Shown: positions 32,321 through 41,042 of the stretch, in pieces
Position numbering within the stretch: position 1 is the first letter of the stretch
Layout of the letters: each line of letters begins with the position of its first letter
Origin: Rostratula benghalensis
Taxonomy: Eukaryota > Chordata > Aves > Charadriiformes > Rostratulidae
Direction of reading: 5' to 3'
NCBI GenBank assembly: GCA_013399305.1
Contig: VXAI01000851.1
Location: 1 to 64,000, forward strand
Length of the DNA stretch: 64,000 bases
Notes under the pieces: model-generated
Told to the model about the DNA's origin: nothing
The model's input: the letters and a program-made list of their open reading frames with translations, nothing else
Database searches by the model: none
Position numbers and translations under genes: made by a program

Positions 32321-32576
32321 TAGCGCTATTGCATGTTACATAATGCTCATTCCTGCACAAATATTTAATAATAAATACTGCCTGCAGTACATTCAGTAAA
32401 ATCAACAGCACTATCACGATCGAATGACAGTAACGATAACCACAATAATTCTCCAAAAAGCCCAGAGGTTTTTTATCTCCTAATTCTGCTTTTATCACTT
32501 TGGGATAATCATTAGAGTGTGAAATAAACCTTCCCCTGGTAAAACCAAAAGTGTAATTAGCAGCAGAATCCATCAC
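32316..32576 (-). pseudogene. gag: ERVL copy 2 gag N-terminal segment with membrane span
   Basis: A frame of 86 codons starts at ATG 32576, about 210 bases after the primer site, as expected for gag. It encodes a polar N-terminus and then a hydrophobic stretch, IVIVLLILLNVLQAVFIIKY, of about 20 residues, followed by a Cys-containing tail. It ends in TGA and the same frame continues into the Thr/Ala-rich region. A membrane span in this place is unusual for a matrix domain. It may be a leader peptide or a retained envelope-like anchor. Confidence 0.6.
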
Positions 32577-32785
32577 ATGATGCCCAAGATGCAGGTATCT
32601 AATTGCAGTAATCCAATTGCATCCATTGCAACTGCATCAATTAACTTCATCCAAAGCTCTCTAAAAATACTATATAAAATATTGTGCTGGAACGACATGA
32701 TGTGAGCTGTCTGTTTTACTCTCTAAACAAGCAGGATTCAAACTATTCAGGTAATCTAGCAGAGATGTATTTGTACCACAGTCGA

Positions 32786-32803
32786 GCCCCAAGTTGGGCA
32801 CCA
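32786..32803 (-). promoter_or_regulatory. Primer binding site of ERVL copy 2
   Basis: On the minus strand TGGTGCCCAACTTGGGGC starts 7 bases after the LTR end and begins with TGG, as a tRNA primer site must. I cannot name the tRNA from memory with confidence. Confidence 0.65.
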
Positions 32804-32810
32804 ATAAATC

Positions 32811-33423
32811 TGTTGTGGTTTNNNNNNNNNNNNNNNNNNNNNNNNNNNNNNNNNNNNNNNNNNNNNNNNNNNNNNNNNNNNNNNNNNNNNNNNNNNNNNN
32901 NNNNNNNNNNNNNNNNNNNNNNNNNNNNNNNNNNNNNNNNNNNNNNNNNNNNNNNNNNNNNNNNNNNNNNNNNNNNNNNNNNNNNNNNNNNNNNNNNNNN
33001 NNNNNNNNNNNNNNNNNNNNNNNNNNNNNNNNNNNNNNNNNNNNNNNNNNNNNNNNNNNNNNNNNNNNNNNNNNNNNNNNNNNNNNNNNNNNNNNNNNNN
33101 NNNNNNNNNNNATATACAAAACCGTATCAAGCTCCCAGGCTGACGATCGTGTCGTCAGCAGGCATCAGGAAAAGTCCCAGACTGGACTCAGTGATTGACA
33201 GGAGCTGGATTCCAGATCTGGAATCAGGAATGCTTGGAGTGGGATCAGAGGCAGACGAACAGACAGGGTCCTTCTTGGACGTTGGCCATCGAAGAAAAAG
33301 AGTTAACCCTTTGATCCCTCAGCTTTTATACTGACCATGATGCAGATGGGATGGAATACCCCAGTTGGTCAGTTTTGGATCACCTGTCTTATCCACTCCT
33401 CCCTATAGGTGTGACCCCTCTGC
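32811..33423 (-). mobile_element. 5' LTR (family A) of ERVL copy 2, with gap
   Basis: Read on the minus strand, the right part (33423-33112) is family A from its middle to the ...GGTTTTGTATAT region, and the left end at 32811 is ...AAACCACAACA, a variant of the family A end. In the complete copy at 19513-20237 about 165 bases separate these two points, whereas the assembly gap is 290 N. The real missing piece is therefore probably shorter than the gap. Confidence 0.78.
32822..33111. other. Assembly gap (290 N)
   Basis: Unsequenced. It falls inside an LTR. Confidence 1.
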
Positions 33424-33745
33424 AGGTCAACACAGATTCACCAAGGGGAAATCATGTCTGACTAACCTGATAGCCTTCTATGATGGCATGACTGGATGTA
33501 TAGATAAGGAGAGGGTGGTGGATGTTGTATACCTTGACTTCAGTGAGGCTTTTTGCACTGTCTCCCACAGCATGCTCATAGGTAAGCTTAGGAACTATGG
33601 GTTAGATGAATGGACAGTGAGGTGGATTGAAAGCTGGCTGAAAGACAGAGCTCAGAGGGTCATGATTAGTGGCATAGAATCTACTTGGAGGTCCGTGCCT
33701 CTTCAATAGTCCTCATCAATGACCTGGATTGAGGGATAGAGATGC
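33424..33745 (+). mobile_element. CR1 RT fragment
   Basis: Sense fragment of ORF2: [27 protein letters not shown], then a jump to the INDLDEG region with about 20 codons missing, then a break. It starts abruptly beside the LTR. Confidence 0.85.
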
Positions 33746-34450
33746 CTCTCATGACTGGAGTGCCACAGTCGATGGCTACAAGCTCTTCAGGAAGGACAGA
33801 CAGGAAAGGAGAGGTGGTGGAGTGGCCCTGTATGTTAGAGAGTGTTATGACTGTTATGAAATTAAGTATAGTGATGCTCGGGTAGAGAGCATTTGGATTA
33901 GGATAAGGGTCAATAAAGCCAATATGGCTGTAGGAGTCTGCTCTAGACCTCCCACCCAAAGCAGTGAGGTGGATGAAGCTTTCTATAAGCAGCTGGGAGA
34001 AATCTCACAGTCGCTTGCCGTTGTTCTTGTGGGGGACTTTAACCTCCCAGACATCTGCTGGGAATGCAACAGAGCAGAGAGGGAACAATCCAGAAGGTTC
34101 CTGGAGTCTGTGGAGGATAACTTCCTCACGCAGCTGGTAAGTGAGCCCACCAGGGATGGTGCTCTCCTAGACCTGCTCCTTGTGAACAGGGAAAAACTTG
34201 TGACAGAAGTAAAAGTTGGAGGCCGTCTAGGACAAAGTGATCACGAGATGATTGAGTTCATGATCCTTGGAGAAACTAAGAGGGAGGCCAGTAAAACCGA
34301 CATCTTAGGCTTCCAGAGAGCAAACTTTGATCTGCTCAGAGGACTCATTGCCAATATCCCTTGGGAGGCTGCCCTGAATGATACAGGAGTTCAGGAAGGC
34401 TGGACATACTTTAGGAGAGAAATCTTAAAGGCACAGGAGCAGGCTCTTGC
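33746..34450 (+). mobile_element. CR1 endonuclease domain, open frame
   Basis: An open frame runs from 33729 to 34610, and its CR1-derived part (33746-34450) is the apurinic-like endonuclease: CDWS-type start, VDGYKLFRKDRQER, LVGDFNLPDIC (catalytic Asp/Asn), then GQSDHEMIEF (the SDH motif) and the region TDILGFQRANFDLLRG. Key catalytic residues are present. The frame continues past 34450 into the antisense of ERVK copy 2 env, giving a chance fusion. It may be the 5' half of the CR1 that continues at 41043. Confidence 0.85.
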
Positions 34451-35250
34451 TTGCTTGGGGCAAAGAGAGTTAGCCGACCTAAATAACAGGGCCTTCCCCA
34501 AGCACCAGCAGGGATCCCTGGCCATGCTCGATCCTCGCAGATCAAAAATATACCTGGGGGCAACAATAAATCCTTTGAAAATTTTGCCCAGTTCACTATA
34601 CCCCCGGTAGATATATTGCTCCATAAAGATACACCTGATATATTTTGTCTTAAGTTACCCTTGTTATCCATAAAGGGTATACCTAACCCCTGCTTATAAA
34701 TTTCTTCAAGGGTTGTTATCCAGAAGACACCGGATCCATTAAGCATTTGCATTGATGGACGTATAGTTGTAAAAGAGGCATCAAAATCAGAGGACTGGTT
34801 CCACAGCCCAGATATGTTGGCCCAATTACCCGGCTGAATATTTCCCATCAATGTTAGCTCCTGAAGGGGAACTGGGCTAGTCACATTCAGGGCTTTTACC
34901 AGTGCCACTTGCACCTGGGATCCTTCCAAAAAGGGCCACTTGGTGCCGCTACATACACTAGGGTGCGGATGGAATTGTACCAGGGTAGCGTCAACATACC
35001 CTGCAAATTCCGTAATGTTAGTATCGTTACCATCCCAGATAATCAGAACTCCGATGAGGCAAGTACGGAATGCATCCGAAGGTGTAGCCATAGACAAGCA
35101 AAATGCATTTTGACCAGTGGCATTCGCCCAGGTTACCCAAACATTGGCGCGATCTTGAAATTTCAATAAGGACCCATGGGCTATTCTATCATGGGTGATA
35201 ATCATAAAGCAAAATATCACACAGTTAATGACTATCGGCGGTCTCGTCAT
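34450..35250 (-). pseudogene. env: ERVK copy 2 env, surface (SU) part only
   Basis: Viral envelope glycoprotein that would bind the host receptor. ATG at 35250 overlaps the end of pol (stop at 35225) by 26 bases. The first 24 or so residues are a hydrophobic signal peptide. Nine N-x-S/T glycosylation sites can be counted, and the motif CEDRAWPGIP near the end is shared with the second env at 57651-57962 (CRDRAWAGI). The open frame runs on into antisense CR1 to 34411, so the true env ends about 34450. The transmembrane subunit, cleavage site and fusion peptide are missing, so no functional envelope is made. Confidence 0.86.
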
Positions 35251-36259
35251 CTTGACTCACAGCAGCTGGAGACTTCACCGAGGAAGGAACAGGACGTGTC
35301 CACCTGCTAGGAACCCACAGCGGACCTGTAGAGGTGTAAACACACATGTATCCTCTCCCCATATAGACAACAGAAGCCGGGCCAGACCAAACGCCCGTAA
35401 CAGGGTGCCTGTACATGACAGACATAGGTTTTTCTTGGTGATCATTCTTTGCTAATATTCCATGGATATACGCTGGAGACAACTCCTGTTCCCCAAAAAT
35501 ACAAAGGTGTTTTAGAATAAACAGTGTTTTAGACAATTTCTCTTGGGGATCACCAATGTCTCTAAATTTAGCCAGATAACGTTTAAGAGTCTGATTCGCT
35601 CTTTCCACTATTGCCTGACTTGTTGGGGAGTGCAGAATACCCGTTTTGTGTTCGACTCCCCACAGTTGTAAAAACCATCTCACTTTGTTCCCTGCGTAAG
35701 CAGGCCCGTTATCTGTTTTAATACTACGCAGCACTCCCATAACAGCAAAGCATAAGGTTAAATGTCGAATCACATGAATCGTCTTTTCACCTGGTTGCAG
35801 GGATGCCCAGACAAAATTACTATATGTGTCTATAGATACATGAACATATTTCACACGGTCAAACTGAGGTATGTGGGTCACATCCATTTGCCAAAGTTCA
35901 TTAGGACCCAGACCACGAAGGTATACTCCTAAACCTAGGCCTGGGCCATTGTGGGAACTACAGTCTGGGCATGCCCTGACAATACCTCGTGCCTCATCCA
36001 TAGTAATGTTGAAACTTCGATGCAAACCCCTTGCATTTTGGTGAAAGGTAGCATGTGCATAATGCGCCCTGGTAAAATTGTCATTAGGGACTGTAAGTGA
36101 AACTAGTTTGTCGGCACGCTTGTTGCCTTCTGCCAAACCTTCCGTTAGAACATGACTTTGGATATGAAAAATAGCATAAGGGGCCACCCTTTGGTTTATT
36201 GCTGATTGTAACTGAGCAAAGAGAGTATTCAATCGCTGGTTACTAACTTCCCGCAGCAA
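35225..36259 (-). CDS. pol: ERVK copy 2 pol: RNase H C-terminus and integrase, intact frame
   Basis: 344 codons without interruption. Residues 1-55 are the end of RNase H (HIQSHVLTEGLAEGN, then the ADKL segment). The integrase zinc domain follows: H69 and H73 (HATFH) with C97 and C100 (CPDC). The catalytic triad is D126 (WQMDVTH), D183 (KTDNGPAY) and E219 (AIVERANQ), with 35 residues between the last two, the canonical D,D-35-E spacing. The C-terminal DNA-binding part ends in WVPSRWTR. It would splice viral DNA into the host genome, but it is preceded in the same frame by a TGA at about 36270, so the full pol polyprotein is not made. Confidence 0.9.
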   Translation of the reverse strand: MLREVSNQRLNTLFAQLQSAINQRVAPYAIFHIQSHVLTEGLAEGNKRADKLVSLTVPNDNFTRAHYAHATFHQNARGLHRSFNITMDEARGIVRACPDCSSHNGPGLGLGVYLRGLGPNELWQMDVTHIPQFDRVKYVHVSIDTYSNFVWASLQPGEKTIHVIRHLTLCFAVMGVLRSIKTDNGPAYAGNKVRWFLQLWGVEHKTGILHSPTSQAIVERANQTLKRYLAKFRDIGDPQEKLSKTLFILKHLCIFGEQELSPAYIHGILAKNDHQEKPMSVMYRHPVTGVWSGPASVVYMGRGYMCVYTSTGPLWVPSRWTRPVPSSVKSPAAVSQDDETADSH

Positions 36260-36271
36260 GGCGTCCTCTAT

Positions 36272-36655
36272 TCACTGGACAACTCCCACAGCATATAGCG
36301 AGTCTGAAACTACATTGATGGGTTCATGCAGCCATTTAAGAAACGCGTGTACTATAGCTGCTAATTCCAAAGTCTGTAGGGAATCTTGGGGCTGGCCATC
36401 AATCAACTGGTATTGCCAACAACCCCCCTCGTTCCATGTGAACACAGCTTTCCTTGACTTCCGTCCAGCGTCTGTAAAAACTGTGATAGCGTTAGTCAAA
36501 GGCCTTTTACTAAGCTTGGGTCGGACTACCCACTCCTGACAGGATATCCATTTCAGCACAGGTGACTGTAATGGCATTGGCTGGATTTCTGTCCCAGATC
36601 CCAGAAGACTCTCTTGTAGCTTTGGAGAATGTTGCAAAAACCAGTCTAAATCCAC
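36272..36655 (-). pseudogene. pol: ERVK copy 2 RNase H
   Basis: Frame of 127 codons in the same reading frame as the integrase, with RNase H motifs: TVFTDAGRKS (first Asp), TLELAAIVHAF (Glu) and NVVSDSLYAVG (second Asp). It would degrade the RNA strand during reverse transcription. An in-frame TGA at its end separates it from integrase. Upstream two further in-frame stops lie at about 36707 and 36760. Confidence 0.9.
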
Positions 36656-37856
36656 CTGTCTGTTTGTCTTATTTGGTTCACCTCCTGTAATTTGAGTAAT
36701 CCGAGATCATCCTTTTCGAATTAAATGTGCTAAGGCTTCTATTCTCGGTTGAATCGAATTTCAGGGCTGAAGTGGCCCAAATAACCATTCGAGAACCTTG
36801 GTTGATGTGCTTCCACGCCTGTCTCCCCCTTTTCCTTTTTGCAGCTGGGTAAGGGCTGCCAAAGGGTGGGTGTGATAACATAAAATGGAAAGGTCAATGG
36901 GAAGCGAGGGGTCTCGGCGATTAACAGCACAATCCAAAATGGAGGCAGCACTACGTGCTATAACAGTACGTTGTCGCCCAGTTAAACTGACTGGCGTGGA
37001 AGGATCAGTGCCCCTCAGGAGCGGGCGAAGTTTAGTTAGTTCATCATTTGAAATGCCCATGATTGAGCGAAGCCATTGAAGATCACCCATCAATTTCTGT
37101 GCATCATGCAGGGTGGTAATAGAGGTCTGAATGGTCATTTTCTGTGGGCGAATATGTGAATCAGTTATAGTCTAACCCAAATATTTCCATGGTGCTGAGT
37201 GCTGGACCTGTTCTCGTGTAACACGAAGGTTGTGTCTATGCAAATGATCCAGGAGAAAGGTCTCTTGTTGCTCAGAAAAGGAGGTTTCTTGCGCAAACAA
37301 TATGTCGTCCATATAGTGGTAGATTATTACCTGCGGCCAGGCAGCACATATGGGCAAAAGCACAGCGTCCACAAACAGCTGGCACAAGGTAGGGCTATTC
37401 CTCATACCCTGGGGCAAAACTACTCACTCAAAGCAGTTTGCAGGAGCTTCATGGTTTAATGATGGCAGTGTGAAAGCAAAGCGCTTTGTATCGTTTGGAT
37501 GTATAGCAATAGTGAAAAAACAGTCCTTGAGATCAATTATCAATGTGCCAATCCTGCGGGAGTATTGCAGGATTTGGAAGTCCCGGTTGTAGTGCCCCCA
37601 TAGGCTCCATCTGGGCATTCACCGCACGCAAATCATGTAGCAGTCAATATTTTCCTGATTTTTTCTTAATAACAAAGATTGGAGTATTCCAAGGGCTAGT
37701 CGAAAGTTTTATGTGGCCCTGACGTAACTGTTCACTGACCAAGGAATGGGCCTGCTGCAGACTTTCCTTTTTTAGCGGCCACTGCTCAATCCATACTGGC
37801 TCATGTGAAGTCCAGGTTAATGGGATCTGGAAAGTCCAAGTAGTGACCGCTATCAA
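36656..37856 (-). pseudogene. pol: ERVK copy 2 reverse transcriptase
   Basis: Read 37856 to 36656: fingers (frame 37856-37644, with [16 protein letters not shown]), a frameshift around 37560, palm ([15 protein letters not shown], motif A), the PQGMRNSPTLCQ motif and the catalytic hairpin YHYMDDILFAQ with an intact YMDD, then thumb (37138-36761; ELTKLRPLLRGTD). In-frame stops follow the palm motifs (about 37420 and 37171). The catalytic residues are all present but the enzyme is interrupted. Confidence 0.9.
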
Positions 37857-38203
37857 AAACAGTCTCTGGTTGTAAGGCGAGTGCCCAAGTGGACAAGAAT
37901 GTCATGACCAATCAAAGCTTCAACTCTGGGTGGTAAAGGCATCACCGTGAGGAACTGCACACATACACGGCCGTCCAAAGTTATTCGGATTTTGTCCTTG
38001 CTGCGATAAACTGAGGCAGTTCCCCCAACACCTTCCACCCCTGATAACATAGGTGACAGTGGCCATGACAAGGGCCAAAAACTGGAGCTTATAATAGAAA
38101 TGTCCGCTCCAGTATCCAACAAGACAGTAATGTACAGCTGATATGAGCCGTTCTCCAGGAGCACTGTAGTAGTGGGCCGCTCACCCATACAGAGGCTTAA
38201 CAA
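37853..38203 (-). pseudogene. pro: ERVK copy 2 protease
   Basis: Frame of 117 codons. The active site VLLDTGADISII is intact (Asp-Thr-Gly) and [10 protein letters not shown] marks the C-terminal helix. It would cleave the gag and pol polyproteins. A frameshift separates it from the dUTPase upstream, and its 3' end overlaps the start of the RT frame by a few bases, suggesting a frameshift-type translation in the live virus. Confidence 0.9.
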
Positions 38204-38683
38204 GGCAAGGCCGCCGGAGAGACAAAGCCGGCAGTTCCTTGCTCAGTTCCTTTTATGGCCAAGGCATTGTCCATTAATTGTTGCACAGGTACCAGCTGTG
38301 CAATCATGCTTCCCACTGGGATAATCATTGGGGGGTAAAATGTCATTACCACGACATGAATTTCCCCAAAATAATCTGCATCAATAACTCCTGGCAGTAT
38401 AAAAAGTCCTTTCAGTCCAGAAGATGCCTAGTAGAAGAGCACCACAAGGCTTGTCTTTATATTTTACTGGACCACATACTCCGGTAGGAATTCTAGCCGG
38501 CTTTGAGTCAATGAGAGTAGTTTCTACTGTGGCTGCCAGGTCCAGGACGAGGCTTCCGCTGGTGGCTGTCCAGAGGGCACTGGCTGGCCATAGTACGGTG
38601 GCTGGTGCCATACGGGAGCCGCTGTTGGTGTCATCACGCTGCGACTCTTTGCGTTCCGGTTCATGTTTCCCAACTGCCGACAT
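38204..38683 (-). pseudogene. ERVK copy 2 dUTPase, 5' of protease
   Basis: Deoxyuridine triphosphatase domain in the position used by betaretroviruses, between gag and protease. Read on the minus strand: GSLVLDLAATVETTLIDSKP (the A/G-S-A-G-x-D-L-type start), RIPTGVCGPV (motif 2 area), GALLLG and, after a frameshift near 38390, a stretch with MTFYPPMIIPVG and finally EQGTAGFVSPA, which is motif 5 with Gly-Phe-Val in place of the usual Gly-Phe-Gly. Broken by two frameshifts. It overlaps the end of gag in another frame, as expected for gag-pro frameshifting. Confidence 0.82.
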
Positions 38684-40341
38684 GCCGCAGTTGAATGTAT
38701 ATTCACATTAGAATGGTTACACCATACTGCTCCCTCTTTACAATTATGGCGATAGTGTCCTGTCTTCCCGCAGCGGTAGCATTTTAATCACGTCAGAATT
38801 CTTGATTTTTGAGACGACTTCAACGGTGTTAGGGCGGCTAAGGCTTGAGTTTGGGCTTGCACCAGATCTTTCCCTACACTGTGAAGCGCCTCAACCAGCA
38901 TAGCCTGAGGACCCGTCGGGACCCTGGACATTCGTTCTAACATTTCTTCTATTGACGCATCCAAAGGCATTGTACTTATTATATTTTTAGTAACAGAGTT
39001 ACTATTTTCTAAAATACACTGGCGTAACAAAGCCCCTTTCATAAAGTCTTGAACATGAGCTCGATTTATGGCCTCTGTAACTTTATCAACAAAGGAGGAA
39101 AAGGATTGATCTCTGCCCTGTTTAATTGACATATACGAGGGCAACGGAGGGGCTGTCCGAACCCGAGAAAGCGCCTCCTTTGCCAAACGCATAGCTGCCC
39201 TTACTTTATCTGGACCTATTTGTGCTTGCATTTCTATCGTAGCGTAGGTGCCAGTACCAGTCAGCTGCTCAGCGGTCACATTAAAAAGTGGATCATTCTG
39301 TTGCCTGGGAAGTGCTTCAAAGCGGTAGCTTAAATCATGATAATGGGTTTCCCACAGCATCAATTGGGATTGTGTTAGAATCATTCACATAACGCCTTTC
39401 ATATCTTCAGGCAGCAGCAAGCTGGAGCCCCAGATGTAATTTAACATCTGTTTCGTTGGCTCCCCATGCAAGCCACATTCATTCACGGTGGCTCGCAGCT
39501 GTGAAAGCATTTTCCAGTTCACTGGGGAGTAAGTGGCTTGGAGCCCACCAGCAGCATTTGGTGCATAAGCTACTGGAAAGGCATATAACTCAGGGTCAAT
39601 TTCGGAATTCATACCAAGGTCCTGATTGTCTAAAGCGTCCCTGTGCACACTGCGCCAATCAATGCCAATACACATTGAACAATGATTGCCACTCTTAGCG
39701 GGGGGCTGTGGTCTGACACCCACAAGTAGCCTTTCACGATGGTACTGAGCAGCTTCATCATCCAATATATTCTCATCCTCTTGTGATAACCCTCCCTCAT
39801 CCGGACCTACTTGTTCGGCTACCCTTCCGGGACACCCACCATCAGCAGCTGCCGATACGGGGTTCTTATATGAGGCAGTGGCAGCCGAAGTATCTTCCAG
39901 CACGGGGGGGGCAGATGGTACTGTTGTAACATGACAACAAGCTGGATCTGGTATTTCGATTACATTTCCTATTGGGGGTGAAGGGACATAATCCATTCTC
40001 AATTGGTGCACCCCCGGCTTTCCTGATTCCCCTTCCAATGCAGCCACTGCAACAGTGGCCACCTTCTTTTCTACGTGATACTTTTGCAAGCAATTCATAA
40101 CTGAACGTCAAGGCTTCATCAATTTGCGGGCAGCCTTATAATTATCTATAACCCTATCCCACATAAAATTCCCCAATTCCCTCCAATGTGACTCCTCAAA
40201 GAGGTCATTAGTACTCTTGAAAAACCCCTGTGCTCTACCATAGGCAAACAACGCTGGAGGGTCCTTTTTAATGTTAATCTCTGAGATCCCCCGCTTCTCT
40301 AAGAAGCTTATAAATAAGTTCAGGGCTACTTTGCTCTCCAT
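38524..40341 (-). pseudogene. gag: ERVK copy 2 gag
   Basis: One reading frame from ATG 40341 to 38524, about 605 codons, with three in-frame TGA stops (about 40106, 39386 and 38786). Matrix comes first (MESKVALNLF, as in copy 1), then an acidic and Pro-rich middle, then capsid (from about 39560, FPVAYAPNAAGG, with the major homology region IKQGRDQSFSSFVDKV near 39120). Nucleocapsid has one intact zinc knuckle, CYRCGKTGHYRHNC (38779-38738), and a degenerate second one. It ends in a Pro/Gln-rich tail. The start was chosen by identity with copy 1. Confidence 0.9.
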
Positions 40342-40639
40342 TTGATAGCAATAATCTAACCCCTGGTGCAGCCTTTGTACCTTGTAAGCCAGTAGCCCCC
40401 TCCGGACGGCGAGTCTGAAGACCCAGGCACGAAACAATCTCCTTATGCCAGCATCGGACCGTCTTTCTGCCTGCCGATCGCCGCACTTCTCGGCACTGTT
40501 CCGGGGTCCGCCGATCCCTGTTCGCTGGTCCCAGTCCACCGGTCCCTGTTTGCCGGTGCCTGTTTTCTGGCCCCTGTCCACCGGTCCCTGTTCGCCGGTC
40601 TCTGTTTGATGGTACCTGTTTTCTGGCCCCTGTCGACTG
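40342..40639 (-). other. ERVK copy 2 leader
   Basis: Untranslated leader between the primer site and gag ATG. It holds an array of imperfect repeats derived from the primer site (40501-40657, see next entry) and the packaging region. The gag frame is open upstream to an in-frame ATG at 40581, but unlike in copy 1 it does not reach into the LTR. Confidence 0.7.
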
Positions 40640-40657
40640 GTCCCTGTTCGGGCGCCA
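40501..40657 (-). repeat. Minisatellite built from the primer site (157 bp)
   Basis: On the minus strand the sequence reiterates units of about 18 bases like AACAGGGACCGGTGGA, CAGGGGCCAGAAAACAGG and CAAACAGGGACC, all variants of the 3' half of the primer site. The matching part of copy 1 (12017-12117) is about 56 bases shorter, about three units. Confidence 0.75.
40640..40657 (-). promoter_or_regulatory. Primer binding site, tRNA-Lys type
   Basis: The reverse complement is TGGCGCCCGAACAGGGAC, identical to copy 1 and complementary to tRNA-Lys3. Two bases separate it from the LTR. Confidence 0.95.
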
Positions 40658-40659
40658 AT

Positions 40660-41042
40660 TGTTGTGGGGATTTCTCATCGGAGAACACGCAGATAATCAA
40701 TATGATTAATAAGCATGCTTCATTTATTGCAGGTGAAACTCTTTCATAGTGTTTTCTTACATAAACATACTCACTTGGCAATTACTAATTGGATACAAGT
40801 TAGAGGCAGCAAAGCAATAATTGGTTAACAGCAAGCCTGAGAACTTGGCCTTGAGGATCAGCCAAGTATTTATATTTCATTGCTTAACAGTTTCTGTTAT
40901 TTATGACTTCTGTATCAGCTTAGATTTGCACTAATTATTTTTAACTTGTTTTGAAGTACATCAAGGCAACTTTCACACGTGAGATTTCTCAAGCAATTGA
41001 TTTAAAGATCCATGATGCTGGTCCTGTAACCATTCCCCAACA
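40660..41042 (-). mobile_element. ERVK copy 2, 5' LTR
   Basis: 383 bases; on the minus strand TGTTGGGGAATG ... ATCCCCACAACA. It carries the reversed polyadenylation signal (ATTTATTGC on the plus strand at about 40724). It matches the copy 1 LTR with several indels. The flank starting at 41043 is CR1 sequence. Confidence 0.92.

Larger units (their letters stand above)
29114..33423 (-). mobile_element. ERVL copy 2 provirus, 5' two thirds
   Basis: On the minus strand: 5' LTR family A (32811-33423, with the assembly gap), primer site, gag, protease and RT up to RNase H start, truncated at the CR1 end 29113. The integrase and 3' LTR are missing. The order and content match ERVL elements, which have gag-pro-pol without env. 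All frames carry stops or frameshifts. Confidence 0.85.
34450..41042 (-). mobile_element. ERVK copy 2 provirus, 3' truncated
   Basis: Class II (betaretrovirus-like) provirus on the minus strand. In order: 5' LTR 40660-41042, primer site, leader, gag, dUTPase-protease in a different frame, pol, and env cut off within its surface part. Gene order and the tRNA-Lys site support class II. TM and the 3' LTR are lost at the junction with CR1 near 34450. Most genes carry only a few nonsense or frameshift lesions. Confidence 0.92.

Noticed and set aside
33729..34610. 293-codon frame as a possible host nuclease gene
   Set aside because: It is CR1 endonuclease, with the last part chance antisense of env.
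38424..38711. Plus-strand frame opposite gag and dUTPase
   Set aside because: Antisense shadow of ERVK copy 2.
40443..40678. Arg/Thr/Gly-rich repeat protein frames in the ERVK leader
   Set aside because: They arise from the primer-site-like minisatellite. The leader is untranslated in related viruses.
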